Source of the DNA: Paracidovorax wautersii
Lineage (GTDB): Bacteria > Pseudomonadota > Gammaproteobacteria > Burkholderiales > Burkholderiaceae_C
Length of the DNA stretch: 64,000 nucleotides
Assembly (NCBI RefSeq): GCF_900113035.1
Contig: NZ_FONX01000001.1
Span: forward strand, 544,776-608,775
Reading direction: 5' to 3'
Shown here: piece after piece, positions 8,257 to 15,554 of the stretch
Layout: every line of letters begins with the position of its first letter
Numbering within the stretch: position 1 is the stretch's first letter
Notes under the pieces: model-generated
Databases searched by the model: none
Seen by the model: only the letters and a program-made list of their open reading frames with translations
What the model was told of the DNA's origin: nothing
Position numbers and translations under genes: made by a program

Positions 8257-11067
8257 ATGCCCCTGCCGACCACTGCCCTGCCCGCCTTCCTCCGCCTGCT
8301 GGCCGCCGTGTCGGGGCGCGAGTTGCGCCAACACCCCTGGCGCAGCGCCGCCGCCGTCGTGGCCGTCATGCTGGGCGTGGCGCTGGGCTTTGCGGTGCAT
8401 GTGATCAATGCCTCGGCGCTGGACGAGTTCTCGCAGGCCGTGCGCTCGGTGAACGGCCAGCCCGATCTGGAACTGCGCCCCGCCCAGGGCGCGCTGCCCG
8501 AGGCGCTCTACGGCCAGGTCGCCGCGCTGCCGCAGGTGGCGCTGGCCAGCCCCTGGCTGGAGCTGTCGGCGCAGGCGCAGCCGCCGAACCAGAGCCCACC
8601 CGCACCCGGCGATGCCGCAGGCGCCACGCCCGCCGCCCCGCCCATCGCCCTGCGCGTGGTCGGCGTCGATGCGCTGCTGCTGGCCACCATGGCCCCGGCC
8701 CTCATGCCCCAGGCCTTCGCGGGCAGCGACAGCGACAGCGGCAGCGGCGACCGGCTGGCGCTGTTCTCGCCCGCCACCGTGTTCCTCAATGCCGCGGCGG
8801 CCGATGCGCTGCGGCTGGCGGGCGCGCAGCACAGTGCGGAGGGCGCCACGCTCACCCTGCGCACCGGCCTGCAGAGCCGCACCGTGCGCGTGGCCGGGCG
8901 CGTAGCAGCGGGCGGGCCGCCGCTGGCAGTGATGGACATCGGCGCCGCGCAAGACCTCTTCGGGCGCGGCGGCCAGCTCAGCCGCATCGACCTGCAACTG
9001 CGCCCCGGCGCCGACCGCGCCGCTGCCGAACGCGCCCTGCTGGCCCTGCCCGGCGCCGCGCGCGGCGTGCGCGTGGCCGAGCCCGGCGATGCCGCCCAGC
9101 GCGTGAGCAACCTCTCGCACGCCTACCGCGTCAACCTGACGGTGCTGGCACTGGTGGCGCTCTTCACCGGCGCGTTCCTCGTCTTTTCGGTGCTGGCGCT
9201 CAGCGTGGCGCAGCGCGCGCCGCAGTTCGCGCTGCTGGCCGTGCTGGGCGCCACGCCGCGCCAGCGGCTGGCCCTGGTGCTGGGCGAATCGGCCCTGCTG
9301 GGCCTGCTGGGCAGCGCGGCCGGCATCGCCCTGGGCACCGGGCTGGCGGCGCTTGCGCTGCGCGTGCTGGGCGGCGACCTGGGCGGCGGCTATTTCTCGG
9401 GCGTGCAACCCGCGCTGCAGTGGAGCGCGCCCGCCGCCGCGCTCTACGGCGCGCTGGGCGTGGCCGCCGCGCTGGCAGGCGGCTGGTGGCCGGCCCGCCA
9501 GGCCCAGCGCCTGCCGCCCGCGCAGACCCTCAAGGGCCTGGGCGCCGCAGGTGGCGGGGCCCACCGCAGCCTGCCAGGGCTGGCGCTGATGGGCGCCGGC
9601 GCGGCGCTGGCCTTCGCCCCGCCCGTCTTCGGCATGCCGCTGGCCGCCTATCTGGCCGTGGGCCTGCTGCTGGTGGGCGGCATCGCCCTGCTGCCCTGGG
9701 CCGTGCAAGGGCTGCTGCGGGCGCTGCAGCCGCTGGCGGCGCGGCGCCTCTTGCCCCTGCTGGCGCTGGAACGCGCCCGGCGCATGCGCGGCACCGCCGC
9801 CGTGGCCGTAGGGGGCGTGGTCGCGTCGCTGAGCCTCGCCGTGGCGCTCACGGTGATGGTGTCGAGCTTTCGCGGCTCAGTCATCGCCTGGCTGGACGCG
9901 GTGCTGCCCGCGCCGCTCTACGTGCGCGTGGCCAGCAGCAGCGGCGGCGGCAGCACCGGCGACGACGCCGCCACCCTGCCCGCCGGCCTGCCCCAGGCCG
10001 TGGCCCGGCTGCCCCAGATCGAGCGCGTGCAGGCCCTGCGCACCACCAGCCTGCTGCTGGACCCGGCCCGCCCCGCCGTGGCCCTCATCGCCCGGCCGCT
10101 GGCGGCAGGCAACGCCGGCGGCAGCAGCGGCGGCGGCAGCGGCGGCGCTGCCCAGACCCTGCCCCTGGTCGGCCCCGCCCTGCCCGTGCCCGCCGGCCGC
10201 GTGGGCGTGTATGTGAGCGAGGCCGTGGTGCAGCTCTACGGCGTGCGCGTGGGCGCCGACTGGCCCCTGCTTTCCACATCATTCCAGCCAATAGCCCAGG
10301 CTACACAAGCACAGCCAGCTACGTTTTTCGTAGCAGGCGTGTGGCGCGACTACGTGCGCCAGTTCGGCGCCATCGCCATCGACAGCGCCGACTTCGTGCG
10401 CCTGACGGGCGACGCCCGCGTGAGCGACCTGGCCCTCTGGCCCCGCCCCGGCACGGACGAAGCCGCGCTGCGCCAGGAGATCACCGCGCTGGCAATCGCG
10501 CTGACCACGCAGCGCACGGCCGGCCCATCCGGCGCGGCGGAGGGCGCTCCCGAAGCCCCGGGCCAGACCGCCGGCGGTGCGGGCAAGGACGCGAGCAGCG
10601 CACTGGAATTCGCCGCCTCCGCCGCCATCCGCGAACGCTCGCTCGGCATCTTCGACCGCAGCTTCGCCGTCACCTACTGGCTGCAGGCCGTGGCCATCGC
10701 CATCGGCCTCTTCGGCGTGGCCGCCAGCTTCAGCGCCCAGGTGCTGGCGCGCCGCAAGGAATTCGGCCTGCTGGCCCACCTGGGCCTCACCCGCCGGCAG
10801 GTGCTGGCCGTGGTCGCCGGCGAAGGCGCCGCCTGGACGGCCATCGGCGCCCTGGCCGGCACCCTGCTGGGCCTGGCCGTCGCCGCCGTTCTGGTGCATG
10901 TGGTGAACCCGCAGAGCTTTCATTGGACGATGGAGATGCGGGTGCCGGTGGAGCGGCTGGTGGCGCTGGCAGGGGCGGTGGTGGCTGCGGGTACCGTCAC
11001 TGCGTGGGTGGCGGGACGGGCTGCTGCGGGGAGGGATGCGGTGATGGCGGTGAAGGAGGATTGGTAG
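8257..11067 (+). CDS. FtsX-domain ABC transporter permease
   Basis: The product is 936 residues. An N-terminal membrane helix is followed by a large periplasmic region, then two FtsX-type membrane blocks. The first is around residues 290-410 (LAVLGATPRQRLALVLGESALL). The second is at the C-terminus (LLAHLGLTRRQVLAVVAGEGA). This is the YbbP/MacB-like layout with two FtsX units. With the ATPase at 6437 it probably moves lipids, lipoproteins or hydrophobic compounds. I placed the start at 8257 (MPLPTTALPAFL); an upstream ATG at 8194 adds an unlikely leader. A dispersed repeat is read in frame at about codons 676-694. Confidence 0.87.
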   Translation: MPLPTTALPAFLRLLAAVSGRELRQHPWRSAAAVVAVMLGVALGFAVHVINASALDEFSQAVRSVNGQPDLELRPAQGALPEALYGQVAALPQVALASPWLELSAQAQPPNQSPPAPGDAAGATPAAPPIALRVVGVDALLLATMAPALMPQAFAGSDSDSGSGDRLALFSPATVFLNAAAADALRLAGAQHSAEGATLTLRTGLQSRTVRVAGRVAAGGPPLAVMDIGAAQDLFGRGGQLSRIDLQLRPGADRAAAERALLALPGAARGVRVAEPGDAAQRVSNLSHAYRVNLTVLALVALFTGAFLVFSVLALSVAQRAPQFALLAVLGATPRQRLALVLGESALLGLLGSAAGIALGTGLAALALRVLGGDLGGGYFSGVQPALQWSAPAAALYGALGVAAALAGGWWPARQAQRLPPAQTLKGLGAAGGGAHRSLPGLALMGAGAALAFAPPVFGMPLAAYLAVGLLLVGGIALLPWAVQGLLRALQPLAARRLLPLLALERARRMRGTAAVAVGGVVASLSLAVALTVMVSSFRGSVIAWLDAVLPAPLYVRVASSSGGGSTGDDAATLPAGLPQAVARLPQIERVQALRTTSLLLDPARPAVALIARPLAAGNAGGSSGGGSGGAAQTLPLVGPALPVPAGRVGVYVSEAVVQLYGVRVGADWPLLSTSFQPIAQATQAQPATFFVAGVWRDYVRQFGAIAIDSADFVRLTGDARVSDLALWPRPGTDEAALRQEITALAIALTTQRTAGPSGAAEGAPEAPGQTAGGAGKDASSALEFAASAAIRERSLGIFDRSFAVTYWLQAVAIAIGLFGVAASFSAQVLARRKEFGLLAHLGLTRRQVLAVVAGEGAAWTAIGALAGTLLGLAVAAVLVHVVNPQSFHWTMEMRVPVERLVALAGAVVAAGTVTAWVAGRAAAGRDAVMAVKEDW
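10283..10337 (-). repeat. Dispersed hairpin repeat inside the permease gene
   Basis: GCTACG-TTTTT-CGTAGC (10318-10334) follows a segment resembling the second arm seen in the other copies. The repeat is in opposite orientation to the miaA copy. It encodes the insertion-like stretch FQPIAQATQAQPATFFVAG in a periplasmic part of the permease. Confidence 0.65.
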
Positions 11068-11155
11068 TAGGACTACGAGCCCGGACTATCCCAGTCCATG
11101 CGATGACAGTTATGGGCCCTGAGCCGCCATCCAGCGAGAACAACCTCTAAAGCCG

Positions 11156-11362
11156 TCATTCAGCCATGATGGCCAGAAAACCTTCGATTTCCTGCTGCCC
11201 CATGTCTCGTGGATGCTGCAAGCTGTGCCATTTCACGACCATGCGCACCTATTGCACGTGGGCACTGCTCGGCGCGCAGGCTATAGTGTTTTAACGAATC
11301 CGCTCACGGACCTAGTCCAGCAACCGTGCGACGCGCAATACAGGAGGGGAGGCCGGTTTCAT
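11156..11362 (-). pseudogene. intI: Truncated, frameshifted integron integrase
   Basis: From an ATG at 11362, conceptual reading gives MKPASPPVLRVARLLD, stop, VRERIR, shift, LKHYSLRAEQ, shift, AHVQ, stop, VRMVVKWHSLQHPRDMGQQE and IEGFLAIMAE. This matches the N-terminal SAM-like domain of IntI-type tyrosine recombinases (typically LLDQVRERIR, HYSxRTEQAYV, FHGLRHPxxxG, EVEAFL). Two in-frame TAG codons (11312-11314 replacing Gln; 11249-11251 replacing Trp) and two 1-bp indels (near 11293 and at 11264) inactivate it. Similarity ends after about 70 codons; the catalytic domain is absent. Divergence from the cassettes is the normal integron arrangement. Confidence 0.85.
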
Positions 11363-11376
11363 GGCTGAATTTAGTA

Positions 11377-11392
11377 CTGTATTTTTGTGCAG
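11377..11392 (-). promoter_or_regulatory. LexA-box-like operator upstream of the intI remnant
   Basis: CTGT-N8-GCAG (CTGTATTTTTGTGCAG) differs at one arm base from the proteobacterial LexA consensus CTGT-N8-ACAG. It lies 14 bp upstream of the intI start codon. Many integron integrase promoters are known to be SOS-regulated by LexA, so this is a fitting location. Confidence 0.65.
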
Positions 11393-11506
11393 CAAACGCG
11401 CCGGCAAGCTAGGGCTACAAGCCCCTTTCCGCGTTTTTTCGCACCAATTTAGACTGCAAGCGTCAGATATGGCCTGCGGTTTGGTGCGGTCTAAATTACG
11501 TTAGGC
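11393..11506 (+). other. attI-like recombination site and leader
   Basis: The segment between the intI start and the first cassette ends in ACGTTAGGC, whose GTTAGGC (11500-11506) matches the R' core GTTRRRY. No RYYYAAC partner is evident at the expected distance, which argues for attI rather than attC. Inverted GCACCAATTTAGAC (11441-11454) and GTCTAAATT (near 11489) may form structure here. Confidence 0.6.
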
Positions 11507-11516
11507 CTCACAAGAC

Positions 11517-12284
11517 ATGATCCGCAACACAGACTCTTACGTAATCCTTCGACGGCACTCACAGCAAATGCTCGACTTCGCTGTGCTTGTTTGTACAGCG
11601 GCGCCACAGCTTAAACACGCACTGGCCGCACATGAAGTTGACCCTGCAGCTTTTCTAGCAACAAATGCTAGTTTCCCGGCTTCTGAGGTTCCATACTCAA
11701 CAGAGAAGCGTTCATTGAACGGCTATACAACCGTACTAGGCGCCAACCTACTTCTCTCCGTTTTCTCATACTTCGAGACATATTTCTTTGCCGCGTTTGA
11801 CGAAGTGATTTCTTTTCATGGTGGCGAAAAAGGAATCGAAGCTGCGATCAAGCGGCAGCTTAGGGAACGCAACCATGACCCTCAAGTTGTCGCGTCATTG
11901 AATGGTCTCCGCTCTCCCTATAAGCCGCAGCGCGCGGATAGATATCGAAAGCACACGGCTGCTCTCGCTAACATCTCGCTAGCATGGCCGTCGCAGCGCT
12001 TTATGCTCTACGGCCTAAAGCAGGCAGTAGCGCAACGTCCTCGCTGGAAGGCAGTTGATATCCCAAAGCTCGCCGTTGAGATCTTTGGGGTAGACGTCAC
12101 TGATCAAGAGCGTGATCGCTTTCACTCTATCCGCGATGACCGCAACAAAATTGCGCATGGAAAGAACCTAAGCCACGATCTTCGCAAAGCTGTGGACGCC
12201 AGCTATTTCCTTAAAAACTTCGCGCTAAAAATTGATAGTTGCATTGTTAAGAACTCGCTCGTACTGGAACGATATGCGCATTGA
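11517..12284 (+). CDS. Cassette 1: HEPN-type protein, putative RNase
   Basis: The 255-residue protein has no named family I can assign with certainty. Near its C-terminus it carries IRDDRNKIAHGK, with R209-N-K-I-A-H214 matching the R-x4-6-H active-site motif of HEPN RNases and toxins. The surrounding sequence is helical in character. An aromatic stretch (LLLSVFSYFETYFFAAFDEV, about residues 78-97) would be the first HEPN helices. The start is 11 bp after the attI junction without a clear Shine-Dalgarno, so expression probably depends on an upstream cassette promoter. No antitoxin-like gene shares the cassette. Confidence 0.72.
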   Translation: MIRNTDSYVILRRHSQQMLDFAVLVCTAAPQLKHALAAHEVDPAAFLATNASFPASEVPYSTEKRSLNGYTTVLGANLLLSVFSYFETYFFAAFDEVISFHGGEKGIEAAIKRQLRERNHDPQVVASLNGLRSPYKPQRADRYRKHTAALANISLAWPSQRFMLYGLKQAVAQRPRWKAVDIPKLAVEIFGVDVTDQERDRFHSIRDDRNKIAHGKNLSHDLRKAVDASYFLKNFALKIDSCIVKNSLVLERYAH

Positions 12285-12289
12285 GCAAG

Positions 12290-12356
12290 GCCTAACTGTC
12301 GGTTCAACGCGGACAAAAATGCTCCGCATTCTTGCCGGTTAACCTGAGCGTTAGGC
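12290..12356 (+). repeat. attC site of cassette 1
   Basis: 67 bp bounded by GCCTAAC (12290-12296) and GTTAGGC (12350-12356), which are exact reverse complements. Inner L-boxes are visible as CGGTTCAACGC and GCCGGTTAACC. The middle contains GGAC...GCTCCGC. This is a canonical short attC and starts 6 bp after the cassette-1 stop codon. Confidence 0.92.
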
Positions 12357-12377
12357 CTCAACCAAGGCCGAGAAATT

Positions 12378-13217
12378 ATGAAGTACGTATATCTTGACAA
12401 CAATATTATCATCGACCTGAAGAACAAAAGGAATCAAGAGGTTATTGATGCAGTAGATCAGCTAAAAAGAGAGGGTAACAGAATCATCTTTAGCCCAGCG
12501 CATTTAGAGGAAGTTGCCAATACGGTAAAGCACCACAATCAAAGCATTGAGAGCGCCAATGAAAAGGTTTCTTTCCTAAAGGAATTAACTGACTCATATT
12601 GCCTCCTGCCCTACCCAATGAGCCACCTAGCTTCCGTCCGACACAATGGTATAAACACATACAAGGAAGACCCGAAGGATACCTTTGAGCGGGTCATGCT
12701 AATGCATGATAGAAATAAAATTGCAGAAAACCATCAAAAACACAAACTAACAAAAGGTGAGGAAGTGGAGCAATCTGGCTGCATCAAAAAAATAGAAGCC
12801 AATAACTCAGACATTCAAAAGACCTTAGAGGAATTCAGGATTGGTCTGAATAAAATTGTTCGCGCCAATCATGTGTTAATGAAGAGGGATGCTGATTTTA
12901 GAAAATTTGTACCAAAACAACGTATAGCTGCATCAATGCTTCGTTTTGGCTACATTCGCTCATACTTCCCAATAACTGAAATGGTTATCGAAAAGCTAAT
13001 GGAGCATCTTGAGACCCAGAGGTATTTTCCAGATAAGCCAGAAGATTTTTTAGCAAGCCTCCATGACACTACCCACGCAATTTATGCCGCTTACGCAGAC
13101 ATATTTATAACAAACGATAGGAATTTTGCCCACAAGGTTAAGGCCACATATAAATGGTTGGGCGTTAACACCAAAGTTATGACTCGAAAGGAATTTCTAG
13201 AATTCACAAGTGCGTGA
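12378..13217 (+). CDS. Cassette 2: PIN-like domain protein, putative RNase
   Basis: The 279-residue protein opens MKYVYLDNNIIIDL, with the first PIN acidic residue D7. A second acidic cluster is at SPAHLEEV (E44/E45). The C-terminal block HDTTHAIYAAYADIFITNDR (about 229-248) supplies D230 and D247, the arrangement typical of Mg-dependent PIN nucleases. The middle (residues 70-200) is a long charged, probably helical insert not typical of minimal VapC toxins. No VapB-like partner is present. The DNA is far more A+T-rich than any neighbour, with AAA, AAT and ATA codons common, which points to recent acquisition from a low-G+C donor. Confidence 0.75.
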   Translation: MKYVYLDNNIIIDLKNKRNQEVIDAVDQLKREGNRIIFSPAHLEEVANTVKHHNQSIESANEKVSFLKELTDSYCLLPYPMSHLASVRHNGINTYKEDPKDTFERVMLMHDRNKIAENHQKHKLTKGEEVEQSGCIKKIEANNSDIQKTLEEFRIGLNKIVRANHVLMKRDADFRKFVPKQRIAASMLRFGYIRSYFPITEMVIEKLMEHLETQRYFPDKPEDFLASLHDTTHAIYAAYADIFITNDRNFAHKVKATYKWLGVNTKVMTRKEFLEFTSA

Positions 13218-13287
13218 ATTGATAGGCGATTTACAAAATCCAAAAATTCGACACTGCCAACATGAATACCTTCCACTCCGCACCACA

Positions 13288-13404
13288 GCCTAACTGGCGG
13301 TTCAACGCGGACGCCAACACTAGCCATGGCTTCGCCATTTTCACGACCAGTGTTGGTGCCCTACGTGCTTCGCGCTCCGGCGCCGGTTAACCTGGGCGTT
13401 AGGC
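13288..13404 (+). repeat. attC site of cassette 2
   Basis: 117 bp bounded by GCCTAAC (13288-13294) and GTTAGGC (13398-13404). Its ends (GGCGGTTCAACGCGGAC and GCCGGTTAACCTGGGC) are almost identical to those of the first attC. The centre is longer, containing a GCCAACACTAG ... CCAGTGTTGGTGC inverted repeat. 70 bp of A+T-rich cassette DNA separates it from the PIN stop codon. Confidence 0.92.
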
Positions 13405-13445
13405 ACTTACGGCAATCGTAGAGCAATCATCACAACGGAGGATTT

Positions 13446-14279
13446 GTGGCATTTCAGCACGACGAACTATTGGCAGCACTGGGTGATCCGTACACGAACG
13501 AAGTCGTAGCGAGAATCAGACGTTTCGCCTATATTCCACAAGGCATCTTCACCACACTCAGTCGCGACGCGCTGTCTGAGAACTGGGGTGCAGACAACTA
13601 TGCCTTAGAAAAATATTTGGCCGTCCATCTTGCATGGAGCATCGAGCAGCAGAGATACACAACCAGCAGTAATCAGCTATTCATTGCCGCCGGCCATCTC
13701 CAAACCAGATACGGAACACCAATTTATCTCGTTTTTGAGCGAAACACCAATACCGGCCGTCAACCGCTGTATTGCGTGCACGCAGGCTCTGACGTATCTG
13801 CCCCCGAGTTACCAACCCCGCCGGATATTCCCGCAGCACCTGAACTTCGTCGTGGGCTTGAAATCGTGATGTTGCACGATCACATCCTCACAGACAACGA
13901 GGATCGTGTTCCATTTTTAGGTAAAACGCCCCCCGTGGCTCAAATGTGCGCGATAGCGGGCGCTATCCAATGGTCAATCAACCGGGGGCTTCAACTTCCC
14001 TATTGGTACTTTGGTCGTATGAGCTATTTGGTTCCCTTGTATTTGCAAAGTCGAGAGAACATCACACAAGCCCCAGATCTCATTGCGCCCATCCAAGTCA
14101 ATCCAGAGACATTGCTGGTCCGCACAGTACTTCTTCCTCACATGCCTTACGCGAATGCGCGGGTTTCAGTCAAGCGGCACGACCAACTCCCCCACTGGCT
14201 CCTTGCTGCGTGGAACGCCTCTTCTGCCACCGTTACACCTCAGCAAATTGACAACCCAGAGCGGGGCGAAAGCGCCTAA
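13446..14279 (+). CDS. Cassette 3: DUF3825-type protein
   Basis: The start is GTG with a strong GGAGG 7 bp upstream. The 277-residue protein resembles DUF3825 as I remember that family. Matching landmarks are IYLVFERNTNTGRQPLY, a LEIVMLHDHILTDNEDRVPF segment (near residues 139-158), a YLVPLYL block and a C-terminal RTVLLPHMPYANARV motif followed by LPHWL. DUF3825 has no established activity to my knowledge. The last codons lie within attC3, and the TAA is part of its GCCTAAC core. It is likely cytosolic, with no signal peptide or membrane helix. Confidence 0.75.
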   Translation: MAFQHDELLAALGDPYTNEVVARIRRFAYIPQGIFTTLSRDALSENWGADNYALEKYLAVHLAWSIEQQRYTTSSNQLFIAAGHLQTRYGTPIYLVFERNTNTGRQPLYCVHAGSDVSAPELPTPPDIPAAPELRRGLEIVMLHDHILTDNEDRVPFLGKTPPVAQMCAIAGAIQWSINRGLQLPYWYFGRMSYLVPLYLQSRENITQAPDLIAPIQVNPETLLVRTVLLPHMPYANARVSVKRHDQLPHWLLAAWNASSATVTPQQIDNPERGESA

Positions 14280-14363
14280 CTGGTTGGTCAAGCTGACGTC
14301 AACAGACTCTGCCTGTTGGTACCCTTCGCTTCGCTCCGGCGCAGCTTACCTCGGGCGTTAAGC
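14274..14363 (+). repeat. attC site of cassette 3
   Basis: 90 bp bounded by GCCTAAC (14274-14280) and GTTAAGC (14357-14363), one base different from perfect complementarity in the core. Its inner boxes (TTGGTCAAGC and GCAGCTTACC) differ from those of the other two sites, so this cassette has a different ancestry. The stop codon of the DUF3825 gene lies within the site. Confidence 0.88.
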
Positions 14364-14456
14364 GCCCGCTTTCACCTGCCACCACCGACTGCTAGTGGCC
14401 GAAAGCCGCCGTAGCCGTAACGATGACGCAAGAGTTGCTTGCACGACAATCCCCGG

Positions 14457-15524
14457 ATGACGTCCCCCTCCCCCTGGCTCCCCTCCGCCATCTCCCGCAT
14501 CGAAGCCGACTACCACCGCAGCGCCGACACCCACCTGATCGCCCTGCAGCTACCCGGCCTGGCCGCCGCCGGCATCGACCTGTATCTGAAAGACGAATCC
14601 ACTCACCCCACCGGCAGCCTCAAGCACCGGCTGGCGCGGTCGCTGTTTCTCTACGCCCTCTGCAACGGCTGGGTGCATGAGGGTTCGACCATCGTGGAAT
14701 CGTCCAGCGGCTCCACGGCGGTGAGCGAGGCTTACTTCGCCCGCCTGCTGGGCTTGCCCTTCGTGGCGGTGATGCCGCGCAGCACCTCGGCCGAGAAGAT
14801 CGCGCTGATCGAGTTCTACGGCGGGCGCTGCCATTTCGTGGAAAGCGCGGGCGAGGTCTATGACGCGGCGCGCTCCATCGCGGCGGAGACGGGCGGGCAT
14901 TACATGGACCAGTTCACCTATGCCGAGCGGGCCACCGACTGGCGGGGCAACAACAACATCGCCGAGAGCATGTTCACGCAGATGGCGCGCGAGCGGCACC
15001 CGGTGCCGCGCTGGATCGTGGTGGGCGCGGGCACGGGCGGCACCAGCGCGACCATCGGGCGTTATGTGCGTTACCAGCGCCACGCCACGCAGGTGTGCGT
15101 GGCCGACCCGGCGGGTTCGGTGTTCAGCCTCTACCACCGCACGGGCGTGGCGACGCTGACGGCGCCGGGCTCGCGCATCGAGGGCATTGGCCGTCCGCGC
15201 GTGGAGCCGAGCTTCATCCGCACGCTGGTGGACCGCATGGAGGAAGTGGCCGACGACGAATCCATCGCCGCCATGCAGGCGCTGTCGCAGTTGCTGGGGC
15301 GGCGCGTGGGGCCTTCGACGGGCACCAACTTCGTGGCCATGCTGCGGCTGGCGGCGGAGATGCGCGCGGCCGGCGAGCAGGGCGCGATCCTCTCGCTGCT
15401 GTGCGATGCGGGCGAACGCTACCTGCCCACCTACTATGACGCGGACTGGGTGCAGACGCGCATGGGCGACTGCGGCCCGGCGCGGGCGCGCATCGACGCG
15501 CTGCTGCAGTCCTGCCGGGCCTGA
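14457..15524 (+). CDS. PLP-dependent cysteine-synthase-family protein
   Basis: The 355-residue product has the fold-type-II PLP enzyme pattern. The Schiff-base lysine is in [11 protein letters not shown], followed by [21 protein letters not shown], and a glycine-rich phosphate loop [12 protein letters not shown]. It resembles proteins annotated as cysteine-synthase-like rather than CysK/CysM proper; the substrate is unclear. I chose ATG 14457 over an upstream TTG at 14439. The gene is the first backbone gene after the integron. Confidence 0.85.
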   Translation: MTSPSPWLPSAISRIEADYHRSADTHLIALQLPGLAAAGIDLYLKDESTHPTGSLKHRLARSLFLYALCNGWVHEGSTIVESSSGSTAVSEAYFARLLGLPFVAVMPRSTSAEKIALIEFYGGRCHFVESAGEVYDAARSIAAETGGHYMDQFTYAERATDWRGNNNIAESMFTQMARERHPVPRWIVVGAGTGGTSATIGRYVRYQRHATQVCVADPAGSVFSLYHRTGVATLTAPGSRIEGIGRPRVEPSFIRTLVDRMEEVADDESIAAMQALSQLLGRRVGPSTGTNFVAMLRLAAEMRAAGEQGAILSLLCDAGERYLPTYYDADWVQTRMGDCGPARARIDALLQSCRA

Positions 15525-15554
15525 CGGCCTGCTGCACGCACCCCGAAGGCCGCG

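Larger units (their letters stand above)
11156..14363 (+). mobile_element. Remnant chromosomal integron with three gene cassettes
   Basis: A broken intI fragment on the minus strand (11156-11362), a LexA-like box, an attI-like region ending at GTTAGGC (11500-11506) and three cassettes each ending in an attC-type site are all visible. Cassettes run 11501-12350, 12351-13398 and 13399-14357 if recombination is between G and TT of each GTTRRRY. All three genes are plus strand, as expected for cassettes read from a promoter near attI. Base composition differs sharply from the flanks, especially in cassette 2. There is no functional integrase here, so the array should be frozen unless an integrase acts in trans. 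Confidence 0.88.

Noticed and set aside
12378-13217. VapBC-type toxin-antitoxin pair
   Set aside because: No VapB-like gene in the cassette, and the protein is twice the size of typical VapC.
11156-14363. Class 1 mobile integron
   Set aside because: No intact intI1, no attI1 sequence, no qacE-delta/sul1 and no antibiotic-resistance cassettes; the fragment and attC types fit a chromosomal array.
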